Shown piece after piece: positions 13,401-24,954 of a DNA stretch of 64,000 nucleotides. Origin of the DNA: Apostichopus japonicus (lineage: Eukaryota; Echinodermata; Holothuroidea; Aspidochirotida; Stichopodidae); assembly GCF_037975245.1 (NCBI RefSeq), contig NC_092567.1, positions 24,144,376 to 24,208,375 on the forward strand. Direction: 5' to 3'. Position numbers and translations under genes: made by a program. A model generated the notes under the pieces. That model ran no database searches, had not been told where the DNA came from, and saw nothing but the letters and a program-made list of their open reading frames with translations. Within the stretch, counting starts at the first letter, position 1; each line of letters opens with the position of its first letter.

Positions 13401-15649
13401 TGATCGCATATCTATCAGAAATCTAACTTCCGTTGCCCCAGCATCTTCTGCATTTTGGATCATCTCCTTTGGAATTGATGAAGACTGGTAGCCTACATCT
13501 GCCAAAATGTTCCTAATTCTAGTTGTTATGGGTTCATATTGTCCAGTTTGGCTGATACCTTCGACAATCTCATCTGCCATTGCAAGTCGCCTGCTGAGGG
13601 GAGCTACTCCAAGTCGTTCTGCCATAGTAATACTAAACTTATCACTAATAACCTTAATATCGTCGGTACCGTCATGAAGCATCGTATGCCAATGTAGCCA
13701 GTCATAGTCACAAAATGAAACCTCTTCTACAGGCAGGAGCTCTTTGCTTGTCGTAGGAACAAACAACCGATCTTTGAAGAGATGCAGATCTTCCTCTGTA
13801 TCAAGCAGGCGAGTCAGAATCCTTGTTGAAAGTTCTAGAAAAGTATGAACATCTTTTGAACTACTTGATGTCTGTAATTTCGTCCGGGCCTGGTGCAAAA
13901 ACTGCAGAAGGTGATCAGTTGTAATTACACCAGGGACATTTGCCCATTGATATAGATCTCTGTAAACTCTGTATTCCTTGGGAATGGGTGATATTAATGG
14001 TCGCAGATCAACCAACGTCTCTTGCCAGCATATTTCGTCGCTACTAGCAAAATATTCCCCTGTCCAAATCCACTTCGTAGGTAACAAGGTAGAAAGTTGA
14101 TTCCTATCACTTGAACCATTCATGAATTTATACATCGCATGAAGCATTGATGCAAGGTTTACCGACGGCATGTCATAATTGCATGAAATATTTTTCAGGT
14201 GATTACAGACCTCTGTCAAGGTTGGCTTACTTCTAACCTGTATTCCAGATAGTTGGTCGTTTACTAAATACGCAGATGATCCCGCCAATAGCCAATTTTC
14301 TTCTGTACACTTGAGCAATTGATTTGGACAGAACACATTGTTGCTACCAAGTTCACCAAGAAAGGGGAGATTTCTTGGATAGGAATGCGGTCGTTGACTT
14401 TTACAAGGCATAAAGCCAACATGGCTTAATTCGCTACACGCGTTCGGTGTGAGTAAGTCAGATCTACTGCTAAGGAATTCACACAGGGCTTTGCCTTGAT
14501 CTACATCATTTGATGATGAAATCTGTCTGGCAATTGTTAGTACTTCTTCGTAAGGAACTTTCAATCTAGGACGGTAGCCAAGCCGCTGAAGTATTCCTCC
14601 CCACAAACTATTTCTCTGAAGAAAGTTAACTGACGGGAAATACTGGTGATCTTTGAAAAGTCGCATTAACAGTGAATCTTGTGGGTCAAAAAGGGCATTC
14701 GCGAGCTTCTGTTCGTTTTTTCCATTTGGAACGAAGGGAATTTTCCGTAGAATTTCCAAGCCTCCTTGCAGTCTGCAAACTTCTGTAAAGTGGTTCGGAA
14801 TCCAAGATACTAATGTTTGTTTTTCACTTTGAGAGTAGTCACCTACAGATGCCTTTTTGAGTATTTCTTTCACTACATCTTCCTCCCTTATCTCAGGAAT
14901 ATCAAGGTACAGAAGGAATTGAATAAAAGCCTTTTGATCGGTATAAAGAACACGAAACGGGAAAGTTACATCCGGGAGATTGTTCATGCTGCCATATTTC
15001 CAAAGACGGAAATTGTTAGAGACCAATGGCATAAGATCCATGTTTGCTTTTTTGGAGTACAATGGATACACTGCCAAAGTCTTCAGAAATGTTTTATTGT
15101 TATTCGTACAATAACTGAGATTTAAGAAGGGTAACAACTTCTCTCGGAAAGCGTCGCATAAATGACTATTGTTTTGGCATTTCTCATCAATGGCCAACTT
15201 TCCTATTTGTGTGAGACAGAACAAGATACCAGCGGTATCAAATCTATTAACAAATCGTGAGTTGTAAATATCATGATTACTTGTAACAAACTGTGGTATG
15301 TCGGACACGGTCACACCAACTTGCTTAAGAACACTTACAGCTTCCGAAAAATTCCTCTCGTCGTTTGAATCAACCTTCATGATTAAAGAGTTTACCTTCA
15401 ATGTTTCCAGCTGGATAGGGAACGTTCCCTCTCTTGAAATGGGTAAGAGATTGAGATTACCGAGTTGCCTTGTTAATCCGTGTTTGCTTATGAACGCCCA
15501 TAAGGTTTTCAACCAAGCCCATGTGTGGACCGTCGATGAACTGAGATGCTTCCTCGTACAGTATGTTCCACTCCAATCCCCTGTCAACGATGTCTTCAAA
15601 AGATTCACAACACAACCTGGCGTGAGGATCTTGATTTGTTTCCAACTAC
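4491..15649 (-). CDS. SACS-like: Sacsin-like protein, giant 3'-terminal exon
   Basis: This single exon encodes about 3,718 residues and a stop. It starts after a TATAG acceptor at 15650; the G left by the upstream exon plus GT gives a Gly and keeps the frame. Sacsin is a giant chaperone-type protein built from Hsp90-like ATPase repeats, then a J domain and a HEPN domain. All are visible in order. The second repeat has QNAEDAGATEV near 13,450 and GQFGLGFNAVYH near 13,220. The third has QNADDAGATEV near 10,480 and GRYGVGFNVVYH near 10,270. The J domain (about 5,050-5,230) carries the HPD motif at 5148-5156. A HEPN-type helical tail fills about 4,500-4,900. There are no internal stops. Vertebrate sacsin is about 4,580 aa and has a similarly huge last exon. 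In vertebrates it acts in the cytoplasm and at mitochondria and intermediate filaments; that role is inferred here. Orthologue versus lineage-expanded paralogue is unresolved. Confidence 0.93.
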
Positions 15650-17434
15650 CTATAAGGCAAACAATAAACATGAGATCGTCACAACGTGGACTATCAAATG
15701 TACGAAAATGTTATATTTCACTTTAAAATATCTTAGACCATCACCAAAATGAATGCTGTTCTTCCATACAATGAGTTTGAACTATGACCACTACCAAAAC
15801 AATAAGGTCTCATATTTACTCAGATGAACCCATAATATCTATGGAGTTCAACCACTCTTACGTTTTTAGTTATGTTGACCTTGTTTCACGACTACTAAAG
15901 AATACAAAAATTATTTTATCCACCTACGTTCTACCGACACACCATGTAACAAATTAAAAAAATCATTGTTTTATAGGGCCAGAGGCTTCACTTTCTAGAG
16001 GGCCCTACAATGTTTCTCAAGGAGTACAATTTATAGTGAATATTGTTGTTAAAAGGTTTTCAAATGTTCACCTCCATTCAAAGTAACTGACAGTTCTCAG
16101 TAGCCAGAACTGGTCCTTTATTTTTAATAATGTGTGAGGACATGCCATTCGTTGATGTTTACATTCCTTACCGAACGCAAAAGGAATCTTTGCAGTCATG
16201 ACCACGTGTGTAAGTTCGTGAATGTATACATGTGACACGAACTCGTAAACACGATAGCTCAAATAGGATGTCATGGTTGATCTCCATACTTGGTATGTAG
16301 ATCTAACTTGATGTATAGAAGTAGCATATCGAAATGAGTGGAGGTCAAAGGTCATTTAAGGTCGACATTTACGTAATCCAAAATGTTGATGTAAAAATGA
16401 TGGTTACTCTAATAAAGGAAAGCTTGGATTAATTTCATACTTGGTATTTACATTAAGCTTAGTGAGTGGAAGATTCGTTTGAGATTTGCATTTATATCAA
16501 AGGTCACTAAAATTTGTAATTCGTCATGTGTTGTTTGTAGACCCACCTCAATTAGTACAAGAAATTTTAGTATTTTTTAAGTAGGTCAAAGATCAAGAGA
16601 AGTCAAAGTCTGAAAACTTTGTAAACCCAGTGATGTAAAGCTTAGATGAACTTCTCACCTAACATGCACGTCTAACTAATTAGCACAAGAAACCTGCTGT
16701 ACATTGTAAAGGTCAAAGTTAATCTTAGGTCAACAGAGGACAACGTCTTAATACCTTGTTAACACAATATCTCCCAAATTGATGCTTCCATGACCAAAAT
16801 ATGTTTAGTATAGTTTTCCAATTTTCCAACAAAACTTAAGAACTCATTACGTACAATTTGTACAAAATGTACCTACTATCCAGTTATTAGTACCTTTAAA
16901 ATTGTATCTAGTGAACTATATGACATTTCAGACGGCATTCGTCTGTACAACATTTTATGAGGTATGCTCACTCAGTGATCATATTTCACCTTTCTTCTAT
17001 GGGTAATTACGTTCGAATCTTTGGAGAAAACAACACTTCCTCTTACATCACATGAGCCCCTCACTATCAACAATCAATGTTAGCACTAGTGATAGTGTAG
17101 CTATGTCAAAACCAAGTGAGATCAAATTGATAGACTGCGGTATATCTTTAGAAGGTTTGTATTTTCGTCTTCAACAAATGTTGAAGACATTTTGTTTGTA
17201 CAATTATCAGATCGTTGGTAATTACGTACCACATTTTCGCTAGCAACTACCCAGCATGTGTCTTTTGCAGATTGTCACATTTTGAACGCTATTGAGATCT
17301 GAACTTTTACAAAAACGTTAGGGTTTCTGATATATTTACTGTTACGGCATCACACTAATTTGTCACGACTTGCACTTAAAACATTTACTGTGCGGATAAT
17401 GATAGCTTACACTAACATGACATAAGATCCATAC
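15650..17434 (-). other. Sacsin-like intron, 1,785 bp
   Basis: This is bounded on the minus strand by donor CAG|GTATGG (17435/17434) and acceptor TATAG|GTAGTTGG (15650/15649). Both sides are phase 1, so the joined codon is G+GT (Gly). The interior is AT-rich with no recognisable gene or element. Confidence 0.85.
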
Positions 17435-18988
17435 CTGAACGAGCACCTTTTTCAAAGTAGGTTTGCAAGTTGCCACCGTTGCAACTGTTCTGCTCAGTAA
17501 CAAGCCTATGTCTCATGTGTGGTATGAGAGCCTCACTGCATTGACTGGTAGGCAGATAGACTATTTGGTCTGATGCAGGGTTGGCTGATATCCTCTTAAA
17601 CGTGTCATCTCTAGTTAAAAGCAGTTCCAATCCATTAAGATCCCTGGTAGTACATCCTTCATCCAGAAGGTAAGTAAGCAGGAGGAGGCGTTCGTCTTTA
17701 GTCAAACAGCTTAAATGCATGATCCTTATGGTGTCCAAAATACTCTGTTTGTTGACAATTTTCGCATCTGATGCAAACTCTTTTACAGCTTGAAGTACAT
17801 GCTTTGGAAGTTCCTCAACAACATCCACACTCGAAATTCTAAAGCATTTTATAATCAGAGAACGGAGGTCACCGACGAACTCTGAATCAATGATAATCAC
17901 ATCACTTGCTCGTTTCCAGGTCTGTGATTGCTCCGTGAAGAATACCGGGTACTGGAACAGAGCTCTGTAGAACTGCTTAGTCATTCTTTGAAAATGTCCC
18001 AGTGAAGTTTCCAAATCAGGCAATGCATTATACACACATGATACATGACGTCCTTCACTCTTACAAACACTGATGGTTTTTAGTATTGCCTTAACATACA
18101 CATCTGGTAGAACTACCTCAACTAAGAGGTTGTTCCATGTGGCTGTAGGATTCTGAATTTGGTCGACTTCAGGCCATTTTAATGATCGTCTGTCATCACT
18201 TACACCGAAGTATCCGTGAACATGAACTGGAAGACCAGAATAGCCTGCATCGCCTTCTGGAAGGGGCAGAAAACAAAATATTCTACCTTTGCATCGACGG
18301 GAAAGAATGCTTTTCTCCTTGCCATCTTTTAAGGGTACTGCTATCCCAACCCATGGAAGATGATGTAAGTGATCAGCTAATTCCTGAAGTTGTTTTGATT
18401 CACGATTAGATATCACTTGAGCAGTAACCCAGCCTTGAACATCACCATTACTAGACTTTATATCAAATCGCTCCACAAGTTCTATGTCACTCGTTCCACT
18501 CCCAGAACGATATTTTTCCAACTGTTTGTTGAATAGAATTCGGTTTTGCCTGAGGCTGGATATGTCTGGAGTTGAGAGGCAAATCTGAATATAAGGATTT
18601 CGTGGCACTGTGGATGAATTCCTCAAAAAGACATCAATTTTCTCAACGTTACGAAGAAACAATAATAAAATTAGAGAGTCTTCTTTGAAGGCCTGAAGCA
18701 GCTTCAAAATTTCTTGCTGTGTGAAAACACTTGTGCATAGTTTGCTTGGTGAAACACGCAATGGAAAGCGAAACATAGTTCCTTGTAGAGATTTTCGGGA
18801 CTTTATATCTTCTTGACCTTCAAAAACTCCTAGAAATGGAGCAAGTTGATCGGAGACTTCATGTCGATCTACAATGTCTTTCAGATTAAAACTGTAGCCA
18901 GGCAGAGGACGGTTTCTTTTATCAGTGAAGTATTCCTCGAATGGATCAATGATCGCAAGTGTTTCATCACTGACTATACATGGTAGGT
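17435..18988 (-). CDS. SACS-like: Sacsin-like protein, exon with the rest of the first Hsp90-like repeat
   Basis: This exon has 1,554 nt and about 517 residues. It continues the first sacsin repeat directly after the small ATPase exons: the joined sequence reads YHLT-D-LPCIV, the pattern expected after the GHKL ATPase core. It contains the repeat's middle region (MFRFPLR near 18,770, FCFLPLPEGD near 18,260, GLPVHVHGYFGVSDDRR near 18,200), and equivalent motifs recur in the later repeats of the giant exon. The acceptor is TCACCAG|ACC and the donor CAG|GTATGG. The open frame runs past the acceptor to about 19,030, but protein continuity fixes the boundary at 18,988. Confidence 0.9.
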
Positions 18989-19799
18989 CTGGTGAGGAGA
19001 GTGAAAAGCCGAGGTTGAATATTAGTCCCCATAAGTTAATTGTAGTTCTTCTGTAGACTTCTTAGCAATGGCTGCAGATCTGATCCAACTAAACTATTTA
19101 ACCAAATACCTCCAGACAGACTAGTACATTATTCCATACCAGGTTACGTTACTCGAAACCTATCCTTCCTCGAATCAAGTTTCCTAAATATCGAAACATA
19201 TCTGTTATGTAGACCTACACCACGTTTGTTGCAGAAGGTTTAGTTCTAGCATCTACACATGGCGGTTTGGAAATTCTTATAAACCTATTTGGGCTGACGT
19301 AATCACTTGTAGTTGTAAACAAAACGTTGCCTAGGAACAGACGACTTAATGTGTCATAAATTTGATATAGAGAATGTAAATCGATAAATTGTCTTCTTTT
19401 GTTCAATTTCTTTGTATTTCCTTACACCTTCATGGAAAACATCTCAAGAATCCTGAATCAACAATAATATCTATTTATTGTATCGCTTTCAAGCATTTGA
19501 TTATCATTGAAAGATTAATTACAATTGAAAGTGAAGTCTTACTGTGGATTTTCTGTAGAATTCGACGTGTTCGAAAACCAAGTTTAAAATTAGGCTATAG
19601 ATTGATGAACCGAATCACACGTCTGTTCAGTGTCATGCTCAGATTAATGACCCACCTACAAAGAGTCTCGGATACTGACTAGCTCTATTGTCATAAAATA
19701 TAGTAAGGGCTTATCCTCATCGTGAATGTGATGTAAAGTGTTACATGGTTATAGAGATTAGCAGAAAACGGCATACAGCTGCTTAAGATGATAATTTAC
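18989..19799 (-). other. Sacsin-like intron, 811 bp
   Basis: The donor is ACAG|GTAAAT and the acceptor CACCAG|ACCTACC. This is a phase 1 intron whose split codon makes the Asp of YHLTD. No mobile element or gene is visible inside. Confidence 0.85.
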
Positions 19800-19947
19800 C
19801 TGTTAAATGGTACACGGAACTGAATCCGATTCCAAATCTACCAACTTTCAAAACATCTTCTTTCTTGACGCTGCGAGCTGGTTTTTGGATACCTTCCCAA
19901 TCTTCTTCCGTAAACTTGGCATTATTGAAGGCGTAAATTGCAGGTCC
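19800..19947 (-). CDS. SACS-like: Sacsin-like protein, ATPase-core exon (GxGF loop)
   Basis: This exon is 148 nt: 49 codons plus one base. The product starts [17 protein letters not shown] and ends [14 protein letters not shown], matching the ATP-lid and glycine loop of the Hsp90/GHKL fold in the first sacsin repeat. The acceptor is TTGAATAG|GGACC and the donor ACAG|GTAAAT. The same block appears twice more in the giant exon (GQFGLGFNAVYH, GRYGVGFNVVYH), which supports the assignment. Confidence 0.9.
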
Positions 19948-20201
19948 CTATTCAAAGGAAAACGAAAATTTAATCTTATGTGTAGTTCTTTATGAAATGC
20001 ATAAAGCTGATTTTTGAAGATCACATGTTCCCATGTTCTTTAACCATTAATCTTTGGTTAGTCTTTCAGTCTTTCTAATTTTGGCATTCTGTCGTTGAGG
20101 CATTTAGCTGACGAACACCAAATCATCATGGAGATAACAGCCACGATTTTCTTCTGGATTCTTCCATAACCACCTGAATTTGAAAAGTATGAAAAACTAA
20201 C
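19948..20201 (-). other. Sacsin-like intron, 254 bp
   Basis: This is a phase 0 intron between TTTCAG|GTTAGT and AATAG|GGACC. Nothing else is seen in it. Confidence 0.85.
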
Positions 20202-20312
20202 CTGAAATCGCTCCAAGCCATGGTTTAAAAGGGTAGCCGTACCAAACTGGCGTTGGTCGTAGATAAACTTGACCTCCGAAGCTCTTGCATCTTCAGCATT
20301 TTGAAGAAGTTC
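20202..20312 (-). CDS. SACS-like: Sacsin-like protein, ATPase-core exon (N box)
   Basis: This exon is exactly 37 codons, phase 0 at both ends. It begins ELLQNAEDARASEVKF, the nucleotide-binding N box in which the Glu and Asn are the conserved GHKL residues, and ends NHGLERFQ. The acceptor is TTCCCAG|GAACTT and the donor TTTCAG|GTTAGT. Joining it to the next exon gives the continuous sacsin pattern [13 protein letters not shown]. Confidence 0.9.
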
Positions 20313-20739
20313 CTGGGAATTAAGATTTTATTGTTTTAATGTGTCACACAAATTCCGATTGCAACGCAGAAAATAACACAATCATAAAGCATTACACCTC
20401 CTATATCCAATTTGATTGATTTGAGACTACACAAAAGAAGGACATGCTTTGTTTTTTATTATACGTGGTGTTGCGTTTAATTAAATGGAAACAACAACAA
20501 ACGTTGCTGAGGTTAATTCTATACCTCCATATTGATCAATTAACCCTGAAAAGTAAAAACAATTTCTTTAATGTTATTCAGGCGCGATAAAAATGGTACC
20601 GGTACTACACATAATCTTGTTAACGTTAGCTATAATATACAATGCGTCTGTTTAAATATTTTAAGATGATGACAAGCTCTATAACATTATCATGTATCAG
20701 CAAAGTTTCAGCTGGGGTAGAGGAGTGTTGTACACGTAC
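20313..20739 (-). other. Sacsin-like intron, 427 bp
   Basis: The donor is TTAAAG|GTACGT and the acceptor CCCAG|GAACTT, phase 0. It contains short AT-rich sequence only. Confidence 0.8.
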
Positions 20740-20822
20740 CTTTAAAATTTGTCCATCCGAATAACCTCTTAGTATTTGTTGCAAATACTCCAGTAAGGGC
20801 GGAGTAGTGGGACCAAACCCAC
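20740..20822 (-). CDS. SACS-like: Sacsin-like protein, most 5' exon identified
   Basis: This exon is 83 nt and encodes GFGPTTPPLLEYLQQILRGY followed by SDGQILK, the start of the first sacsin repeat, which runs straight into ELLQNAEDA of the next exon. The acceptor ATTTCAG|GTGGG leaves two bases of a split codon, so at least one further 5' exon with the initiator Met (and perhaps the ubiquitin-like domain of vertebrate sacsin) should lie upstream. An alternative is that translation starts at an in-frame ATG at about 20,868 without that splice. I cannot decide between these. Confidence 0.85.
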
Positions 20823-21751
20823 CTGAAATATGACATATAGATATATATTCAAATCGAGGACACACCATGCATAAGCTTATCCATTAGGGTGAGGCATACA
20901 GTATGAAATAAATGTTAGGCGTTTATGTTAAAAGCAATAATATTTGTTTGGAGGTGTGAACTTTTCGATCGCTATGGTGTTGCTTTGTCCCTAACTCTTC
21001 ACATTTGCTTCAAACGTAGTAGTATGTTATGTTATAGGTGTAATGAACAGTAGACCCGTTCTAGGAGATTCTCAATACACGCTTTCCATCAGAGCGTGAC
21101 CAAAATTTGCCAACAGGCTGAATAAGAACAAAATATGAATTGCAAATGATGCATCACGATCCACCTATCGAACGGTGTTAAATTTCTCTACTCAGTGAGG
21201 ACAATACGCACAGATGTGATGATCTGTTAACAACAGCAACAACCACACTAACAGCTACTTCATCCAAAGGGAAAAGGTTCATGTTTATTTGACAAGCTAT
21301 TTTACTGAAAAATTATATTACAGGGAAAGTGTATTTCTCAGGAATAACAGTATGCTCTTTTACTTACCCTTCCACTGTTTTCAGCCAACCAAACCCTCCT
21401 CCTTCCCAACTTTTATCATCTAAAAAGATGGTTGACTTTGAACTGATGATGTTTCAAGGTTGCAATTACTTTTGTTGTCTAAAATGTTTTAACAAGATCC
21501 TATAAATTCAAGTTTCGTGCAATTTTAAGTTTCCAAGTCAAGAAGGGGTAGATTTGTCATACCCCTTCGACAAAACAAATTACTCACGTCCTTTTACTGT
21601 GGATGTCATCTCAACTAACTTCTATTTCCAACCACTTATTGGAATGATTCATCACACTACGCATGGACTGAGAGGCCACCTGCAGAAGACAATCGCAAAG
21701 CTTATTCAGAAAACTGCCCTAAGACATCAAACTTACATTATACATACATAT
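20823..21751. other. Region upstream of the sacsin-like exons; 5' exon not identified
   Basis: The missing first sacsin-like exon and its promoter may lie here or farther out. I see no exon with both convincing splice signals and recognisable protein, and no mobile element. Confidence 0.4.
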
Positions 21752-22739
21752 ATGATTTAATTCTATTGGTTTTCTGTCACCTTTTCAATTGTGAATGTAA
21801 ACATTCCAATAAACAAATACCAGTATTATGACAAATTAAAACATAAAAAAAACAGCTCATTACCAGTTTAGACTTTCCTCCAGTCTTCAGTTTCTTACAT
21901 GAAGAAACGTTAAAAATGTAACATATCCCTAAAGACATACAGTTTCTCTTAGCCGTTGGCGGCGTTGTTTATCACAAGCATCACTCTAGCATAATTTATA
22001 ACATCCTTTATCTAGCTTAGTAATACCTAGTTACAGAGTTAAAGGTCACATACATACATTATCATGCAAAATTTCTAAGAGATCTGTTGAAACTGACCAA
22101 TTAAATTATCTGTATGCTGTAAATACGAATTTATTGCTCAACCCAGAAAAATAAGAGGAAACTAAGGTGTTTTGAAAACAATAAACAAGGTCTCATTGTA
22201 TCAAAATAGCAACGCGTTATTATTGAGGGATCTGAGGTGGCTAGAATCTCCGAAACTGAGTACATGGGAGTATACATCGATGACAGTTTGACATTTTCTT
22301 GCCATGTATCAAAGGTATTAAGTATATTATATACTATCTAGTGTGGCTTACGTTGTGTCTTTCTTTAACTAAAATGCTAAAGAAAGTGTTTCAATACTAT
22401 TATTCTACAACATTTGATCTGTGCAGTGCCTGACTGGTACCATTTTATATCGCAACAAGACAAAGAAAAATAATGATGTTTCTTCAATACACATCAGCTA
22501 TATTTAATTTAGATTACAATGTACTTTTAGAAAAAGTAAATGCTGCTGCAAGAACTGAGTTTACAAGCTAATGAGATTAAGAGTGATCAGAACAACCATT
22601 TGTATACTGTACTGAGAAGTCTCCTGCACAAATCGAACAGAAATGTAAGAAATCCCCACATTTTGCCAAAATACAGAACAAGTTTACAGAAACTCTATTA
22701 TATACCATGCTGCTTTACACGTTCCATCCGGGCAATTAG

Positions 22740-22979
22740 ACTGTTTGTTGTAGTCTGTTTGTTATATCGTTTTATGTATTAACTTTTGTATGTGTATATG
22801 ATTTTATATGTATCCTATCATCTTAACATGTTATTCTCCTTTATATTAGGTATTCTTTTACTGTTTGTTGTATTCTATTTGTTATATCGTTTTATGTTTT
22901 GACTTTTGTATGTGTAGATGTATTTTATATAATATCCTATCGTCTTAACATATTTTTCCCTTTTTTATTTAGTTATTCT
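22740..22979. repeat. 120-bp tandem duplication inside the left arm
   Basis: The sequence starting ACTGTTTGTTGTA at 22,740 recurs at 22,860 (ACTGTTTGTTGTATTC) with the same continuation (TTTGTTATATCGTTTTATGT). The other arm of the inverted duplication carries only one copy, so the doubling occurred after the arms separated. Confidence 0.7.
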
Positions 22980-23338
22980 TCATGTGAACGTATTTTATGT
23001 CTCTTCTTCATAAATTGTATACCGGAATGAATACAGAAATAAACTGAAAACCTAATAAATAGAAATAAATAAATAGAAAGAAGGAACCGCATAATATAGT
23101 TCAACTTGGAAACAATTGAGCAAGAGCACAGTTGTTTCCTAATTTCAATTTCAGGATTCACGCGAGGTTGAGTTGAGTATTATGAATGTGACTGTGAGCG
23201 TAAGAACAATTCCGTTTAAGGGGATATTAAACTATGACCTGGTTGGATGTTACTTTCTTTATACATTGCCTATATTTGCACAGTACTTTTGCTATCGAAA
23301 AGCAAAAGCTTCCAAAACGTTTGAAAGATACTTATATA

Positions 23339-23720
23339 CAAGGGCGTAGGAACCGGGGGCTGGGGGGCGCCAGCCCCCCAGTGAAAAATATGGGGGCGGA
23401 AGTATCATTCCCCCCCCCCCGCTTCGCAGGTCAGAAAACCCCTTTTTCATTTCTCAATAAATGATAACAACATTCGTCATTTTACTCAGAACATTTTGGC
23501 AGAAAAAAATCTCATTTGGAGCACCAAATTGCATCTAAGGCCAGGTGAAAATGCAAAATTATTTACAAAATGGAGTGGGTGTTGAAGTGTGCTATAATGC
23601 ACCAAATTGCATTTGAGACCACCTGGAAATGCAAAAAATTTCTCCCTCCCCTTAGACCCCTCCCCCAGGCCGGCCATCAGTCTTCAGCCCCTCACTCAAA
23701 AGTACCTTCCTACGGCACTG
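23339..23720. mobile_element. hAT-type MITE with perfect 8-bp target duplication
   Basis: This 382-bp element has the left end CAAGGGCGTAGGAACC and a right end that, reverse-complemented, reads CAGTGCCGTAGGAAGG. It is flanked by CTTATATA at 23331-23338 and 23721-23728, the 8-bp duplication typical of hAT transposition. The paralogous arm near 33,505-33,525 has an uninterrupted sequence (an empty site). It has no transposase and is non-autonomous. Confidence 0.88.
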
Positions 23721-23890
23721 CTTATATAAAGTATTGTCAGAGACATTTCATATTTCACGTAATACACTAACTTGAAATTAAGAGTTGCAGACTACTTTCC
23801 TTATTCTGTGTGCTCAATCAGAGTTCCGACTTTACAGATTACGCCACTGGAACTACTCTTTTTGCAACTGCATGTGTTCACGTTATCATC

Positions 23891-24954
23891 AAAACGGCAT
23901 AAGACTACCACATTCTGCTTTTACATAAATCTAAGCAACGAAATTGTGTATGATGTGGCACGGAAATTAATTTACAGTACCATAACTCAGATAATTGTTA
24001 ATTAATTAAACTTGAATTTAAAGATAACAGTACGCAATTCGATTGATGTGCATATGGAAGGTATATATTCATGTTTGACGATTTAGAAACAGAATCATGT
24101 GTTTCCGAATACGTATAGATTGATAGATATTATAGAAACTTTCGTCGTCATTAGTAATGTTAATGTATTTTCAAATCGTACAATGTGTGTTGCGAAATAT
24201 CGAGGCAATACCAGTTGTATGCTTTTAGGAGTAAGTTGGATAAATTCAATCTTTTATGTCTTTAAAATTGAACGAAATGACAAGATGTATCGATCAATGA
24301 AACACTTTTGACAATAAACCATATAATATTTCTGTCTTGTTAGAATTTAGTTATATTTCATAAACAGGCGGTTACAAGCAAAAATTAATATATGTATCAT
24401 GTTAATCATGATGCGTTCCAAGTACGTTATGTATGTGTCCATCCACTGGGGTGCAGAACGTAGGAAGAATAATATAGGATACATTAGTACTTTAGAAGTG
24501 ATAAATAATAACACTAATAACACACCAACGATGCAAGACTTGCGATACATCATTAAAAGCACAGCGCCTGCCAAAATACTGGTTACTGAGCTTACTAAGG
24601 ATCCACACCTTTACACCAGAGCTTATCCATTCCATCATACCATGCAAATTGACTTCTTAAACAATTTCATAGACAATGCCCTAAAGATCTAGGTGGGGTC
24701 AGGAACGATTACATAACATCATTAAATCGCATTCGGATATGCTAATTAATTTCTTAATGGATAAATTAACATAGATAAGTGATTGCGAATTCCTATACAG
24801 GTTCTTTTCAATGATACAGTACTGAGGAGTTTTAAAGATAGACTTATGTTAGGGAATAGTTGTAATTAGTAGGCCTATCTGAATTTCACAACGACGTTAA
24901 CTTAACAAGAACAGCATGAGTTCTAATTTAAATCCATATTTTTCAACTATTTTT
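23891..24954. other. AT-rich intergenic DNA
   Basis: I see no gene, RNA or identifiable element. The open frames here are short and lack recognisable motifs. Confidence 0.5.

Larger units (their letters stand above)
21752..23890 (+). repeat. Left arm of a large inverted duplication containing a LINE remnant
   Basis: This segment is homologous, in reverse orientation, to about 33345-35535. Matching landmarks are the block with AAATACCAGTATTA (21,815), the block around GCCGTTGGCGGCG (21,955), a LINE reverse-transcriptase tail at 22,210-22,780 (frame with EYMGVYIDDSLTF), the block GCGAGGTTGAGTTG (23,163), and GATTACGCCACTGGAAC (23,838). A MITE (23339-23720) interrupts this arm only, and about 600 bp of the RT region present in the other arm is missing here. 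Confidence 0.8.
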
